In this document: positions 18,324-30,927 of the stretch, in pieces
How the letters are laid out: the number at the start of each line of letters is the position of its first letter
Position numbering within the stretch: the stretch's first letter is position 1
Origin: Marinilabiliales bacterium
Lineage (GTDB): Bacteria > Bacteroidota > Bacteroidia > Bacteroidales > ML635J-15
Reading direction: 5' to 3'
NCBI GenBank assembly: GCA_002869385.1
Contig: PKTB01000021.1
Span: 178,870-242,869 of the forward strand
DNA: 64,000 nt
Position numbers and translations under genes: made by a program
Notes under the pieces: generated by a model
The model's input: the letters and a program-made list of their open reading frames with translations, nothing else
What the model was told of the DNA's origin: nothing
The model's database searches: none

Positions 18324-21300
18324 ATGGGATTAAATAATATAATAAAGGGAATATTCGGTTCCAAAGCTGACCGTGATATGAAAGCAGTTCAGCCATTTCT
18401 TGAGGAAGTTTTAGCAGTTGGACCCGAATTGGAAAACATCAGTAATGATGAACTTAGAGAAAGAACAGAAAAACTAAAAAAAGGAATACAAGAATTTATT
18501 AAAGCTGACCAAGACGAAATAAATCAACTTAAAGAAAAAGCAGAATCGTTGGATATTTGGGAAAGAGAAGAAGTTTTTAATGAAATTGACAAAATTGAAG
18601 AAAAAATAGATGAGAAATTAGAAGACAATTTAAATTCAATTTTACCTGAAGCCTTTGCTATTGTTAAAGAAACTGCGAGAAGATTCACAAATAACGAGAT
18701 AATTGAAGTTACCGCATCAGATTTTGACAGGAGTTTAGCTACAGCTAATGATTTCGTCGATATTAACGGAGATAAAGCTATCTGGAAGAACTCTTGGGTT
18801 GCAGGCGGCACAAAGATTACATGGGACATGATTCACTACGATGTTCAGATAATCGGTGGTGTTGCACTACATCAAGGAAAAATTGCTGAGATGGCTACCG
18901 GTGAAGGTAAAACCTTGGTAGCTACATTTCCGGTATTCCTAAATGCTCTGACCCGTAGAGGTGTTCATGTTGTTACTGTCAACGATTATTTGGCAAAACG
19001 TGATGCCGAATGGATGGGGCCGATTTACATGTTACATGGACTATCTGTTGATTGTGTCGACAAACACGAACCAAATAGTGAAAGCAGACGTCAGGCCTAT
19101 GCTTCTGATATTACTTTTGGAACAAACAATGAATTTGGTTTTGATTATTTGAGAGATAATATGGCTCTTAATCCATCAGACCTGGTACAAAGAAAACATA
19201 ATTATTCAATTGTGGATGAGGTTGACTCTGTGCTTATTGATGATGCAAGAACTCCTCTAATTATTTCCGGACCGACTCCAAAAGGCGATGATCAGCTTTT
19301 TGATGAATTAAAGCCTCAAGTACAAAAATTAGTAAGTGCTCAAAGAGCTTTATTTAACGGCATTTTCTCTGAAGCAAAAAAACTTATTGCTGATGGTAAT
19401 GAAAAAGATGGTGGTTTCAAATTACTTCAGGCATTTAAAGCTCTGCCTAAAACTAAAGCACTTATTAAATTCTTAAGTGAGCAAGGAATGAAAGCTTTGC
19501 TTCAAAAAACTGAGAATACATATATGGCTGACAATAACAAAAATATGCATCTGGTAACAGATGAGCTTTTCTTTGTTATTGATGAGAAAATGAACTCTAT
19601 TGAACCTACAGACAAAGGGTTTGACTTATTATCAAGTTCAACCTCTGACGCAAACTTTTTTGTACTGCCGGACATATCAACATCACTTGGTAAAATTGAT
19701 GATTCTGATGCTTCTGATGAAGAAAAACTAAAACAAAAAGATGAAGTAATTCGCGATTACTCAATAAAATCTGAACGCATTCACACTATAAACCAGCTTT
19801 TAAAAGCCTATACTCTTTTTGAAAAGGATGTAGAATATGTTGTTATTGACAACAAAGTAAAAATTGTTGATGAGCAAACAGGTCGTATTATGGAAGGTCG
19901 TCGCTATTCAGACGGACTCCACCAAGCAATTGAAGCAAAAGAAAGTGTGAAAATTGAAGCTGCGACTCAGACATATGCTACAATCACACTTCAGAATTAC
20001 TTCAGAATGTACCACAAACTTTCGGGTATGACAGGTACAGCGGAAACAGAAGCTGGAGAATTCTGGGATATCTATAAATTGGATGTTATGGTTATTCCGA
20101 CCAACAGACCAATTGCCAGAGGTGACTTTGAAGACCTTGTTTATAAAACAACAAGAGAAAAGTATGGAGCAGTTATTGACGAGGTTGAAAGGTTAACAAA
20201 AGAAGGCCGTCCTGTTCTTGTTGGTACAACTTCTGTTGAGGTTTCCGAATTATTAAGTAAGATTCTTACAAGAAAAGGTATTAAGCATAATGTGCTGAAT
20301 GCTAAACTACACAAAAAAGAAGCTGATATTGTTGCTGAAGCCGGTTACTCAAGTAATGTTACAATTGCAACAAACATGGCTGGTCGTGGTACCGACATTA
20401 AACTTAGCGATAAGGTTAAAGAAGCCGGTGGTCTTGCTATTGTTGGTACAGAGCGACATGAATCTCGTCGTGTTGACAGACAGTTAAGAGGTCGTGCAGG
20501 TCGTCAGGGTGACCCTGGATCATCACAATTCTTCGTATCACTTGAAGATGATTTGATGCGTTTATTTGGATCTGACAGAATCGCCAAAATGATGGACAGA
20601 ATGGGACTTCAGGAAGGTGAAGTCATTCAACATTCTATGATTTCAAAATCGATAGAAAGAGCACAGAAAAAAGTTGAGGAGAATAACTTTGGTATCCGTA
20701 AAAGACTTCTAGAGTATGATGACGTTATGAACTCACAACGTACTGTTATCTACAAAAAACGTCGTAATGCACTAGATGGTGAAAGACTTGGCGCTGATAT
20801 TGCAAATATGATGTATGATCTGTGTGTCAACCTTTCTGAAGAAACTTATGGATTAACTGACTATGAAGGATTTAAACTCGAAGTATTCCGCTTATTATCT
20901 ATTCAGCTTGAATTATCAGAGCAGGAATATGAAAATATGTCTCAGGATGGTTTAACTGAATACCTTTATGAAAACCTACGTGAAACACATAAACGTAAAT
21001 CTGAAGCAATAGCAAGTCAGGCATTTCCAGTAATTAAAACAGTCTTTGAACATAATGCAAGTCAGTATGAAAACATACTGGTACCGGTATCTGACGGGAC
21101 TAAAGTTTATAACGTTATCGTTAATCTTGAAAAGACATATAACACAGAAGGCACGGAAATTGTATCTGCTTATAACAAAACAGTAGTTTTAAAAACTATT
21201 GACGATCTTTGGAAAGAGCACTTACGCGAAATGGATGACCTTAGACAATCTGTGCAAGCTGCTTCTTATGAACAGAAAGACCCATTATTAATTTACAAAC

Positions 21301-21605
21301 TGGAGTCTTTCAATTTGTTTAAAACAATGCTAAATAAAATCAATCGTTCCGTTGTAACTACACTAATGAAAGGTTACATACCGGTTGAGAAAGCTGAAGA
21401 AGTTAAGGAAGCCAGACCAAAAACCAAACTTGATCTAAGTAAAATGAAAACTGGTCGCGAAGACCCTGGATATAATGACCCAAGTAAAGGAAAGTCTAAA
21501 TCCGAGCCGGTACGTGTTGAGAAAAAAGTTGGACGAAATGACCCATGCCCTTGTGGTAGTGGTAAAAAATATAAACACTGTCATGGTGCAGGTCAAGCAA
21601 GCTAA
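18324..21605 (+). CDS. secA: Protein translocase ATPase SecA
   Basis: Motor of the Sec pathway; pushes unfolded preproteins through SecYEG. 1,093 residues, the enlarged Bacteroidota size, with an insertion of about 150 residues (about 340-490) inside the first nucleotide-binding domain. Walker A is [11 protein letters not shown], the DEAD-type box is [21 protein letters not shown], the preprotein-binding and scaffold region includes [27 protein letters not shown], and the second ATPase domain has GRGTDI and [14 protein letters not shown]. The C-terminus ends in an SEC-C zinc motif ([19 protein letters not shown]) that binds SecB or ribosomes in other bacteria. Intact. Confidence 0.98.
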   Translation: MGLNNIIKGIFGSKADRDMKAVQPFLEEVLAVGPELENISNDELRERTEKLKKGIQEFIKADQDEINQLKEKAESLDIWEREEVFNEIDKIEEKIDEKLEDNLNSILPEAFAIVKETARRFTNNEIIEVTASDFDRSLATANDFVDINGDKAIWKNSWVAGGTKITWDMIHYDVQIIGGVALHQGKIAEMATGEGKTLVATFPVFLNALTRRGVHVVTVNDYLAKRDAEWMGPIYMLHGLSVDCVDKHEPNSESRRQAYASDITFGTNNEFGFDYLRDNMALNPSDLVQRKHNYSIVDEVDSVLIDDARTPLIISGPTPKGDDQLFDELKPQVQKLVSAQRALFNGIFSEAKKLIADGNEKDGGFKLLQAFKALPKTKALIKFLSEQGMKALLQKTENTYMADNNKNMHLVTDELFFVIDEKMNSIEPTDKGFDLLSSSTSDANFFVLPDISTSLGKIDDSDASDEEKLKQKDEVIRDYSIKSERIHTINQLLKAYTLFEKDVEYVVIDNKVKIVDEQTGRIMEGRRYSDGLHQAIEAKESVKIEAATQTYATITLQNYFRMYHKLSGMTGTAETEAGEFWDIYKLDVMVIPTNRPIARGDFEDLVYKTTREKYGAVIDEVERLTKEGRPVLVGTTSVEVSELLSKILTRKGIKHNVLNAKLHKKEADIVAEAGYSSNVTIATNMAGRGTDIKLSDKVKEAGGLAIVGTERHESRRVDRQLRGRAGRQGDPGSSQFFVSLEDDLMRLFGSDRIAKMMDRMGLQEGEVIQHSMISKSIERAQKKVEENNFGIRKRLLEYDDVMNSQRTVIYKKRRNALDGERLGADIANMMYDLCVNLSEETYGLTDYEGFKLEVFRLLSIQLELSEQEYENMSQDGLTEYLYENLRETHKRKSEAIASQAFPVIKTVFEHNASQYENILVPVSDGTKVYNVIVNLEKTYNTEGTEIVSAYNKTVVLKTIDDLWKEHLREMDDLRQSVQAASYEQKDPLLIYKLESFNLFKTMLNKINRSVVTTLMKGYIPVEKAEEVKEARPKTKLDLSKMKTGREDPGYNDPSKGKSKSEPVRVEKKVGRNDPCPCGSGKKYKHCHGAGQAS

Positions 21606-21631
21606 ACTCATTGATAGCTTTTGCTTGCACC

Positions 21632-21661
21632 TTTGAAAGTAATAAAAATTTAGTATTTTTG
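21632..21661 (+). promoter_or_regulatory. Promoter of the TPR/PorE-like operon
   Basis: TTTG (21632-21635), an 18-base spacer, and TATTTTTG (21654-21661) match the Bacteroidota -33/-7 consensus. A leader of about 70 bases separates it from the TPR gene. Confidence 0.75.
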
Positions 21662-21737
21662 TTTAGAGAAAACAAATAAATAAAGTAATATAACACCCAA
21701 ATAAAAAAGGGAAAACAACAACTAAAATCTTATGATT

Positions 21738-22868
21738 ATGAAGAGAAAATTGTTAATTCTAGTTTTGATTTGTTTACCGATTGCCGCTCTATTTGCGCAA
21801 AATGATGTAGACACTTCACAAATAGTTATTCCGATAAAAATCGGATTTGACGGAGATGCTGCTGTTGAGGACACATCAAGCACATTAATTGTTGCAGAAG
21901 ACCAGCAGGCAAATATTGCTTATAACGATGGTGTTCAATTCTATCAGCAAAATCAATATGATGCAGCTATTCAAAGCTTCTCACAAGCTTTACAATTAAA
22001 TCCGGAAATGATAAAAGCATATTATGGTCGTGGAACAAGCTATATACAGAAAAAAGACTATCAAAATGCATTAGATGACCTGAAAAAATATTCAACTGAG
22101 GTAACTGATGATGCAAATGTTATCTACATAAAAGGATATTGCGCATATTATCTTGAAAGTACAGATGAAGCATTTCAATATTTTACTCAAGCCATAAGCA
22201 TGGGATACAAAGATGTAAACATGTACTATTTTATGGGAGTCATGAATTTCAACTCGGAAAAATATGAAGAAGCAATTTCTCAATTTAATGCTGCATTAAA
22301 AGTTGACCCTAATCATTACTTTTCGTACAATGACAGAGGCTCTGCAAATCGGATGTTAGAAAAATATGATGACGCTATTGCCGATTATAATAAAGCTATT
22401 GAACTTAAACCAGATGTTCCATTACTTTATAATAATTTAGGAAGTGCTAAAAGACTTAAAAAGGATTATGAAGGAGCAATTGAAGCTTATGATATTGCAA
22501 TTGAAAAAGACCAATCATACTTTTATGCGATAAACAATCGTGCTGTTGCATTATTTGAATCCGGAAACTATGAAGATGCTATTGAAGGATTCCGTGATGT
22601 ACTAAAACAGAAAAAAGACTATGCTTATGCTTACAATAATATAGGGTTGTGTTATTATAAACTTAAGGATTATGATTCTGCTATTGAAGCATTTTCAACT
22701 GCAATTTCAATGGACTCTGAATATGCTTATGCTTATATCCACCGTGGTAGTGCAAAAGAAATGCTTAGAGATATGGAAGGAGCATGTGAAGACTGGCAAA
22801 AAGCAAAAGAATTAGGTTTAGAGGTTGCAGAAGAATATTGTTCTGTTTGTATCGAATATAAAAAGTAA
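21738..22868 (+). CDS. Secreted TPR-repeat protein
   Basis: Start taken at the second ATG (MKRKLLILVLICLPIAALFAQ), which gives a clean signal peptide; an ATG two codons earlier is possible. From about residue 55 to 370 there are about nine 34-residue TPR units (for example AYYGRGTSYIQKKDYQNALDDLKKY, YNNLGSAKRLKKDYEGAIEAYDIAI), so the mature protein is a periplasmic or membrane-associated scaffold for protein contacts. The end is CVEYKK-like with several Cys (ACEDW, YCSVC). It is the first gene of an operon with two TPR/OmpA proteins that follow, which suggests a shared envelope complex. Confidence 0.85.
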   Translation: MKRKLLILVLICLPIAALFAQNDVDTSQIVIPIKIGFDGDAAVEDTSSTLIVAEDQQANIAYNDGVQFYQQNQYDAAIQSFSQALQLNPEMIKAYYGRGTSYIQKKDYQNALDDLKKYSTEVTDDANVIYIKGYCAYYLESTDEAFQYFTQAISMGYKDVNMYYFMGVMNFNSEKYEEAISQFNAALKVDPNHYFSYNDRGSANRMLEKYDDAIADYNKAIELKPDVPLLYNNLGSAKRLKKDYEGAIEAYDIAIEKDQSYFYAINNRAVALFESGNYEDAIEGFRDVLKQKKDYAYAYNNIGLCYYKLKDYDSAIEAFSTAISMDSEYAYAYIHRGSAKEMLRDMEGACEDWQKAKELGLEVAEEYCSVCIEYKK

Positions 22869-22879
22869 AAATTACAATT

Positions 22880-24988
22880 ATGAAAATACAATATATAGTA
22901 ATAGCAGTAATTACAGCAATCCTTAGCTTCGCATTTATAAATACACAAGCACAGGTTGCTGTCGAGATAAACAAAAAAGAATTTAAACAAGGTAAAAATG
23001 GTTATAAAGATGCTATGGCATCGATAAAATATGCTGATGCATACTATGAAATGGGACAACCCGGAGCATATCGTATGGCATTAAACGAATACCTTAAAGC
23101 TTATGAGTACAATCAACACTATCCGGAATTAAATTATAAAATCGGTGCATGTTATCTTTACTCAACAGAAAAAGAAAAAGCTATCGATTTTCTTGAAAAA
23201 GCCTACAAAGCGAAACCTGGAGTAGCTGAAGACATTCACTACCTATTGGGTTGGGCAAATCAATTAACTTATAATTTCGACGAAGCGATTGAACTTTATA
23301 GAAAATATAAAATTGAAAATCCTCAATCTGAAAATGACAAGAAAAAAGATGACGAGATTACTCATGATGTAGATAAAAAAATCAGAGAATGTGAAACAGG
23401 AATTGAATTAACAGCAAATCCTATTCGTGTATTTATTGATAACCTTGGTCCAACAGTAAACTCTAAGTATCCTGATTATGGCCCGGTTATTACTACTGAT
23501 GAATCTCTTGTAATTTTCACATCACGTCGTGAAGGAAGTACTGGAGACGAAATGGACCCTAACGACTTGTTATATTACGAAGACCTTTACATTTCTTACA
23601 ATGATGATGATAAAGGTTGGTCTCAGGCAATTAACATGAGGGCTCTAAATACTGAAGGTCATGATGCATCTGTTGGTTTATCCCCTGACGGACAAATTCT
23701 ATACACATATAAAGGTGTCCCTGATGGAACACTATTTGAAAGTAAACTTGATGGTGACAACTGGACCAAACCAAAAGAAATGAACAAAAACATTAACACA
23801 AAATACCACGAGACATCAGCTTCAATCTCATACGACGCAAAGCAATTGTATTTTGTTAGTGATCGTGAAAAAGATGAGTTTGGAAACACTTCATATGGCG
23901 GAAAAGAAATCTTTGTTTGTGAAAAACAAGACAATGGTAAATGGGGACCCGCTAAAAATGTTGGTGCACCAATAAACACCAAATATGATGAAGAAGGTGT
24001 ATTTATGCACCCTGATGGTGTCACAATGTATTTCTGCTCAAAACGTGATGGTTCAATGGGTGGATACGACATCTTTTATTCCGAAAACGATGGTGCAGGG
24101 AACTGGTCAGAGCCTGTGAATATTGGATATCCTGTAAATACTCCTGATGACGATGTTTTCTTTGTTGTTGCCGGTAATGCAAGATATGCATTTTATTCTA
24201 GTGCACGCGAAGATGGTTATGGTCTTCAAGACTTATATAGAATAACATTCTTAGGCCCTGAAAAAATGATGGTTATTGGTAGTGAAGATATTCTTATCGC
24301 AAGCTCTACAGCAACAATCCAACAAAAAGTTGAACAAGAAGTTGTAGAAGTAAAAACTGTTCGTTTGACCATTATGAAAGGTACTGTTACAGACGCTCTA
24401 AGTGAAGAGCCAATAGCTGCGACAATAGAAATTGTAGATAACGAAAAGAATGAATTAATCACAACTCTAACATCTAATAGTAGTACTGGTAAATATCTTG
24501 TAAGTTTACCTTCAGGTAAAAACTATGGTATTGCTGTAAAAGCTGACGGATACTTATTCTATTCTGAGAATATAAATATCCCAGCTTCAACTGCTTATCA
24601 AGAAGTTACAAAAGATATCGTTCTTAGTAAAGTTGGTATTGGTTCAAAAATTGTCCTAAAGAATATCTTCTTTGATTATGGAAAAGAGACTCTTCGTGAA
24701 ACATCATTCCCTGAACTTGACAGACTTGTTGCTTTGTTAAATTCATATCCTGATATGAAAATCGAAATAGGTGGACATACAGACAATCATGGTGGCTTAC
24801 AATTTAACACACAATTATCAGAAGACCGTGCAAAATCAGTTGTTACTTATTTAGTTGAAAAAGGTATTGATGAATCAAGACTAACCTACAAAGGCTATGC
24901 TTACCTTCAACCAATTGCTACAAATGATACTGACGAAGGAAGACAACAAAACAGACGTGTTGAATTTAAAGTTATCAGTATTAAATAA
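22880..24988 (+). CDS. PorE-like protein: TPR, WD40-like PD40 propeller, carboxypeptidase-regulatory-like and OmpA domains
   Basis: 702 residues with the domain order of T9SS component PorE: signal peptide (1-25), TPR region (about 45-165), beta-propeller of PD40/WD40-like repeats (about 180-450; YFCSKRDGSMGGYDIFYSE is typical), a CarboxypepD_reg-like domain (about 480-570; TIMKGTVTDALSEEPIAATIEI), and a C-terminal OmpA domain with GHTDNHGG and LSEDRAKSVVTYLVEKGI. In PorE-type proteins the OmpA domain grips peptidoglycan while the rest docks on the secretion or gliding machinery. Several such paralogues occur per Bacteroidota genome, so calling this the true PorE is not justified by sequence alone. 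11 bases after the TPR gene. Confidence 0.87.
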   Translation: MKIQYIVIAVITAILSFAFINTQAQVAVEINKKEFKQGKNGYKDAMASIKYADAYYEMGQPGAYRMALNEYLKAYEYNQHYPELNYKIGACYLYSTEKEKAIDFLEKAYKAKPGVAEDIHYLLGWANQLTYNFDEAIELYRKYKIENPQSENDKKKDDEITHDVDKKIRECETGIELTANPIRVFIDNLGPTVNSKYPDYGPVITTDESLVIFTSRREGSTGDEMDPNDLLYYEDLYISYNDDDKGWSQAINMRALNTEGHDASVGLSPDGQILYTYKGVPDGTLFESKLDGDNWTKPKEMNKNINTKYHETSASISYDAKQLYFVSDREKDEFGNTSYGGKEIFVCEKQDNGKWGPAKNVGAPINTKYDEEGVFMHPDGVTMYFCSKRDGSMGGYDIFYSENDGAGNWSEPVNIGYPVNTPDDDVFFVVAGNARYAFYSSAREDGYGLQDLYRITFLGPEKMMVIGSEDILIASSTATIQQKVEQEVVEVKTVRLTIMKGTVTDALSEEPIAATIEIVDNEKNELITTLTSNSSTGKYLVSLPSGKNYGIAVKADGYLFYSENINIPASTAYQEVTKDIVLSKVGIGSKIVLKNIFFDYGKETLRETSFPELDRLVALLNSYPDMKIEIGGHTDNHGGLQFNTQLSEDRAKSVVTYLVEKGIDESRLTYKGYAYLQPIATNDTDEGRQQNRRVEFKVISIK

Positions 24989-24997
24989 CTAAAAACT

Positions 24998-25026
24998 TGC
25001 AGAACTATGAAATTCATAGTTCTGCA
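24998..25026 (+). other. Perfect intercistronic hairpin in the PorE-like operon
   Basis: TGCAGAACTATGAA and its exact complement TTCATAGTTCTGCA, with one base between, form a 14-bp stem between the two PorE-like genes. No T run follows, so it is more likely an mRNA processing or stability element than a terminator. Confidence 0.65.
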
Positions 25027-25052
25027 TTACATAACTCCAAAAACACAACAAA

Positions 25053-27026
25053 ATGAAGAATTTATTAGTAATTTTTATACTCAGTTTTAGCGCAACACTT
25101 TTATTTGATCAGGAAGATATTGAATTCACAAAAAAGAATTTTCCGGATCAGGCTTACGAACTCTCAGTTGCTAAGAAACAAATAAAAAATGCTAATATTT
25201 ATGTATTCAGTGAAAATAACATTAAAGATGGTATTGAGTTGTACTTAAAAGCTTACGATTTTAATCCGGACAATTCTGATCTAAACTTTAAAATAGGTTA
25301 CTGTTTCTATAATACAACACAAAAATACGACTGTCTTCAATACTTTGAAAAAGCATATAGCTTAAATCAAAAAGTTGATAAGAAAATAGACTATTATTTA
25401 GGACGTGGATATCATTTGAATTATCAATTTGATAAAGCAATTGATTTTTATAATAAATATGCTGCAGGTTTAAAAGATGAAGAAGAAATTCTGGAAATAA
25501 ATAAATATATCACTGAATGTAGAAACGGGAAAGAAATACTTAAAGACACCACAGATGTTGAAATAATAAACGTTGGAGATAATATTAATACAGAATATCG
25601 TGATTATGGCCCCATGATTACTGCTGATGGATCAAAGATGTATTTTACATCAAGACGTAAAGTAACAACAGGAGGCAAAATAGCACCTGATGGAATGTAT
25701 TTTGAAGACATCTATGAATCAACAAAAACAGAAAATGGTTGGACCAAAGCAAGGAGTGTTGGAACTCCACTAAATTCGAGATTGCATGACGCTGTTGTTG
25801 GACTATCTCCTGATGGTCAAAGTTTATTTGTTTATGTTGACCAGAATGGAGGAGACCTATACGTTTCAACATTACGTGGTAGCATATGGTCAAAACCAGA
25901 GAGTATTTCTGAAAACATTAATCACAAATCTCACGAATCATCTGCTTGCATATCCTACGATAATAAAACATTGTTTTATATTTCTGATGACCCATCTATC
26001 TCTATTGGAGGTCGGGACATTTTTTATTCCACTATGGATAATAATGGCAATTGGTCCCCCCCTACCAATATCGGGCCAATGGTAAACACAAAATATGACG
26101 AAGTAGACCTTTTCCTTCATCCTGACGGACGAACTGTATATTTTAGTTCCAAAGGACATAATACTATGGGAGGTTACGATATATTTAAAACTACAAAAGA
26201 CAAAGATGGGAATTGGTCAACCCCTATAAATATGGGATATCCGATTAATACCCCTTTGGACGATGCTTTCTTTGTAACCACAGCTAGTGGTAAAACTGCT
26301 TATTTCGCATCTGTACGTCCCGAAGGTAAAGGGCTTCACGATATTTATGAACTCAGATTCCCAGTTGATGAAGAAACAACTCCTGTTGAAGACAAAGTAT
26401 ATCTTACATTAGTAAAAGGAACTGTAACTGATAAAGTAACCGAATTTCCATTAGAAGCAAATATCGAAATTATAGATAATACTTTAGATGAAGTTGTTGC
26501 TACTTTTAAGACAAATAGCCAAACAGGTGGATATATTATTAACCTGCCATCAGGTAAGAACTATGGTTTAAATGTTAATAAAGACGGCTATCTATTCCAC
26601 TCCGAAAACTTTAATCTTGCAGATACTTCAGCATATCAAGAAATTACTATAGATATTGAACTTCAAAGAATAGAAGTAGGAACAACTATAGTTCTGAAAA
26701 ATATTTTCTTTGATTATGATAAGGCCACATTACGTCCCGAATCATATGCTGAACTTAACAGAGTTGTGCAAATTTTAGACAAACAACCTAAGCTTAAAAT
26801 CGAAATTTCAGGTCATACTGATAATAAGGGAGCTTACGATTATAATAAGAAGTTATCTCGTGATAGAGCAAAGACAGTTGTTGACTATCTAATTGAAAAA
26901 GGTATTTCTGCTGACAGGCTTAGCTACGAAGGTTATGCTTTTGATAAACCAATTGCTCCAAACGACACTGACGAAGGTCGTCAAATGAACAGACGTGTGG
27001 AATTCAAGGTTTTAAGTAACGAATAA
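25053..27026 (+). CDS. PorE-like paralogue: TPR, PD40 propeller, regulatory and OmpA domains
   Basis: Paralogue of the preceding gene with the same order: signal peptide (1-17), TPR-like helices (about 35-150), propeller repeats (about 165-435; YFSSKGHNTMGGYDIFKTT), a CarboxypepD_reg-like domain (about 450-540; TLVKGTVTDKVTEFPLEANIEI), and OmpA domain (GHTDNKGAYDYNKKLSRDRAKTVVDYLIEKGI). The signal region ends LLFDQEDIEF without the usual AQ, so its cleavage site is less clear. The pair probably arose by tandem duplication and may occupy alternative or joint positions in one envelope complex. Likely read from the promoter at 21632, through the hairpin. Confidence 0.85.
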   Translation: MKNLLVIFILSFSATLLFDQEDIEFTKKNFPDQAYELSVAKKQIKNANIYVFSENNIKDGIELYLKAYDFNPDNSDLNFKIGYCFYNTTQKYDCLQYFEKAYSLNQKVDKKIDYYLGRGYHLNYQFDKAIDFYNKYAAGLKDEEEILEINKYITECRNGKEILKDTTDVEIINVGDNINTEYRDYGPMITADGSKMYFTSRRKVTTGGKIAPDGMYFEDIYESTKTENGWTKARSVGTPLNSRLHDAVVGLSPDGQSLFVYVDQNGGDLYVSTLRGSIWSKPESISENINHKSHESSACISYDNKTLFYISDDPSISIGGRDIFYSTMDNNGNWSPPTNIGPMVNTKYDEVDLFLHPDGRTVYFSSKGHNTMGGYDIFKTTKDKDGNWSTPINMGYPINTPLDDAFFVTTASGKTAYFASVRPEGKGLHDIYELRFPVDEETTPVEDKVYLTLVKGTVTDKVTEFPLEANIEIIDNTLDEVVATFKTNSQTGGYIINLPSGKNYGLNVNKDGYLFHSENFNLADTSAYQEITIDIELQRIEVGTTIVLKNIFFDYDKATLRPESYAELNRVVQILDKQPKLKIEISGHTDNKGAYDYNKKLSRDRAKTVVDYLIEKGISADRLSYEGYAFDKPIAPNDTDEGRQMNRRVEFKVLSNE

Positions 27027-27035
27027 TCCAAAAAC

Positions 27036-28241
27036 TTAGTTATTTGTTTCAGAATATTCATAAGCATATATTTTATACTGACCTTTAATAGTCTTAACTA
27101 AAACAAGTTTTTCATTTGAATTTTTTCCAGAATCATTATATACTGTTGCAACTATTTCAAATGAATCCCTATCTCCAACTTTATTCCTAATAACTGAGTT
27201 TATTGTTTCCTTTTCAGGAAAACCATAAAGTGAATTTCTTTGTTCAAATGAATTTAATATTGCATCTTTACTATTATTCAAAAATACGTCATCATCGACA
27301 TAACCAACAATCGCCTTATATTGAGCAGATTCTAGGGCTTTATAAAAACCATTAACATAATCCTGAATAAGTTTTTCCTCATCCTTTGAAAGATTGCTTT
27401 TGTCGTTAAATTCAGTTACAGGAATATCATCTATCATTACAAGTTTATAGCCATCAGCTCTGGCAGAAAGTAATACTTCACTTTTAAATGTACCATCTTT
27501 AGTATCTTCTTTAATAATCATTTCAACAACAGGCACTTCCCTTTCAATTCTGGCAATTGCACTTTCTACAGTAAAATCTACTATTTCTGATTTAATAGCA
27601 ATCTTTGTCAAATATCCATTTTCAAGAGTCTCCTCACCTAAATGCTCAATAATCTCATTATCCATCAAAACTTTGACATTTTCAAACTTATCTGTATTAA
27701 TTGCCTGATACATATTATTTAAAAAAGATTTTAAATCAGATTCTGAATCGTTTGCTATTTCAGGCGAAACATAAGGAACATCACTATATTCATAAGTCCT
27801 AATCAAGTATTTCCCATTTTCATTAATAAATCTAAAGTTTTCAAAATGATACTTATCTGCCTCATTGTAACAAATTGTGTGAATACCAAATAGTAATTCA
27901 CCTTCAGCATTTTTTTCCGAAAAACTATATTTAATCTTGTAATCAAGTAGTTTCCCTTTAATATTTCCGCGTTGAATCAATCCCTGTTTTAGTATCTCCT
28001 CTCCAGGATTTTGTCTTAATTGCGAAGTAAAATATTCCATACACTCATCAAAACTATCTGATGATAATAATGAATAAAACTCTTTTAATTCAGTTTCACC
28101 GATTATTTTATCTTCAACATCAGACTCTTTAGCAATTTGAGTCTCATCTTTATCTATTTCTTTTTCCGGTGCACCACAAGATAAGAAAAGAGCAAAGAAA
28201 AAAATTGCTATAAATACTATTAGAAAATGTGTAAATCTCAT
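27036..28241 (-). CDS. Lipoprotein with three tandem NTF2-like-looking repeats
   Basis: Signal with lipobox LFLSC (Cys about 22), then an acidic linker. Three repeats of roughly 110 residues follow (about 50-160, 170-280, 285-400). Each opens with a helix of the type FYSLLSSDSFDECMEYF / NNMYQAINTDKFENVKVLM / VNGFYKALESAQYKAIVGYV and closes with a strand ending KYLIRTYEYSD / YKLVMIDDIP / QYKIYAYEYSE. This is the helix-plus-curved-sheet layout of DUF4019/NTF2-like folds; I infer the fold, not the function. It converges with the PorE-like operon (9 bases apart) and is divergent from ligA. Confidence 0.75.
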   Translation of the reverse strand: MRFTHFLIVFIAIFFFALFLSCGAPEKEIDKDETQIAKESDVEDKIIGETELKEFYSLLSSDSFDECMEYFTSQLRQNPGEEILKQGLIQRGNIKGKLLDYKIKYSFSEKNAEGELLFGIHTICYNEADKYHFENFRFINENGKYLIRTYEYSDVPYVSPEIANDSESDLKSFLNNMYQAINTDKFENVKVLMDNEIIEHLGEETLENGYLTKIAIKSEIVDFTVESAIARIEREVPVVEMIIKEDTKDGTFKSEVLLSARADGYKLVMIDDIPVTEFNDKSNLSKDEEKLIQDYVNGFYKALESAQYKAIVGYVDDDVFLNNSKDAILNSFEQRNSLYGFPEKETINSVIRNKVGDRDSFEIVATVYNDSGKNSNEKLVLVKTIKGQYKIYAYEYSETNN

Positions 28242-28325
28242 AATTTATATATTGTATTCTTACAAAATTACTTAAAGTTTTATAATTCTCAACAATCTAG
28301 ACCTAGATACACATTTTTTTATTAA

Positions 28326-30335
<2,010 letters not shown>

Positions 30336-30339
30336 GGAG

Positions 30340-30496
30340 AACAAAGAAAGAAGACGGAAGTTATTCTTAGTTATTTCTTAAAGACAAGATATTAGTACAT
30401 GGTCACGGGTGTGGGCATTTACTGTAGGTTAAAACATATCTTTATACTGTATTATTAATGAGTTAACTTCGGTCTTCCGTTTTCAGACTTCCACCT
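30340..30496. repeat. Inverted repeat of the GACGGAAG family
   Basis: Arms near 30340-30362 (AAGAAGACGGAAGTT) and 30468-30496 (AACTTCGGTCTTCCG) are imperfect reverse complements, in the intergenic region after ligA. The arms resemble those at 14893-15060, so these appear to be copies of one dispersed element. Confidence 0.55.
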
Positions 30497-30520
30497 TTTA
30501 ACAAACTATTAACATTTTTT

Positions 30521-30564
30521 CAGTACTTTGTTTTGCATAGTACTGTATTTTTTTCATATCTTTG
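30521..30564 (+). promoter_or_regulatory. Promoter and candidate PadR operator
   Basis: -33 TTTG (30532-30535), 21-base spacer, -7 TATCTTTG (30557-30564). A perfect inverted repeat CAGTACT (30521-30527) / AGTACTG (30539-30545) with an 11-base spacer overlaps the -33 element. That is a reasonable site for autoregulation by the PadR protein encoded just downstream. Confidence 0.6.
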
Positions 30565-30590
30565 TATTATCAATATATAATTTTTAAATT

Positions 30591-30926
30591 ATGGATGTAA
30601 ATAATAACAGAGCTCAAATGCGAAAAGGAGTCATAGAATATTGCACCTTGCTGATCCTTGATCAGGAAGATTGCTATTCAAATGATATTCTACAAAAACT
30701 AAAAGAAGCCGAGATGATTGTAGTCGAAGGCACCCTCTATCCTCTTTTAACTCGTCTGAAGAATAGTGAACTATTAAGTTATAGGTGGGAAGAAAGTACA
30801 CAAGGACCTCCTCGTAAATATTACAGTTTAACCGAAAAAGGTAAGACTCTTTTGGGGGAACTCGACAAATCATGGACAGAACTTGTTGAATCAATAAATA
30901 TGTTAAAATCAAAAAAATCCGCATAA
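30591..30926 (+). CDS. PadR-family transcriptional regulator
   Basis: 111 residues, a winged-helix PadR repressor: MRKGVIEYCTLLILDQEDCYSNDIL, then VVEGTLYPLLTRLKNSELLSYRW (recognition helix, about 42-64) and GPPRKYYSLTEKGKTLL (wing, about 69-86). In Bacteroidota such genes commonly precede a PspC-domain gene, as here (one base between stop and ATG). Regulators of this kind sense envelope or drug stress; the ligand is unknown. An inverted repeat over its promoter suggests autoregulation. Confidence 0.93.
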   Translation: MDVNNNRAQMRKGVIEYCTLLILDQEDCYSNDILQKLKEAEMIVVEGTLYPLLTRLKNSELLSYRWEESTQGPPRKYYSLTEKGKTLLGELDKSWTELVESINMLKSKKSA

Positions 30927-30927
30927 T

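Noticed and set aside
23659..24072. 137-codon minus-strand frame within the PorE-like gene
   Set aside because: Shadow of the plus-strand coding sequence; nothing suggests dual coding.
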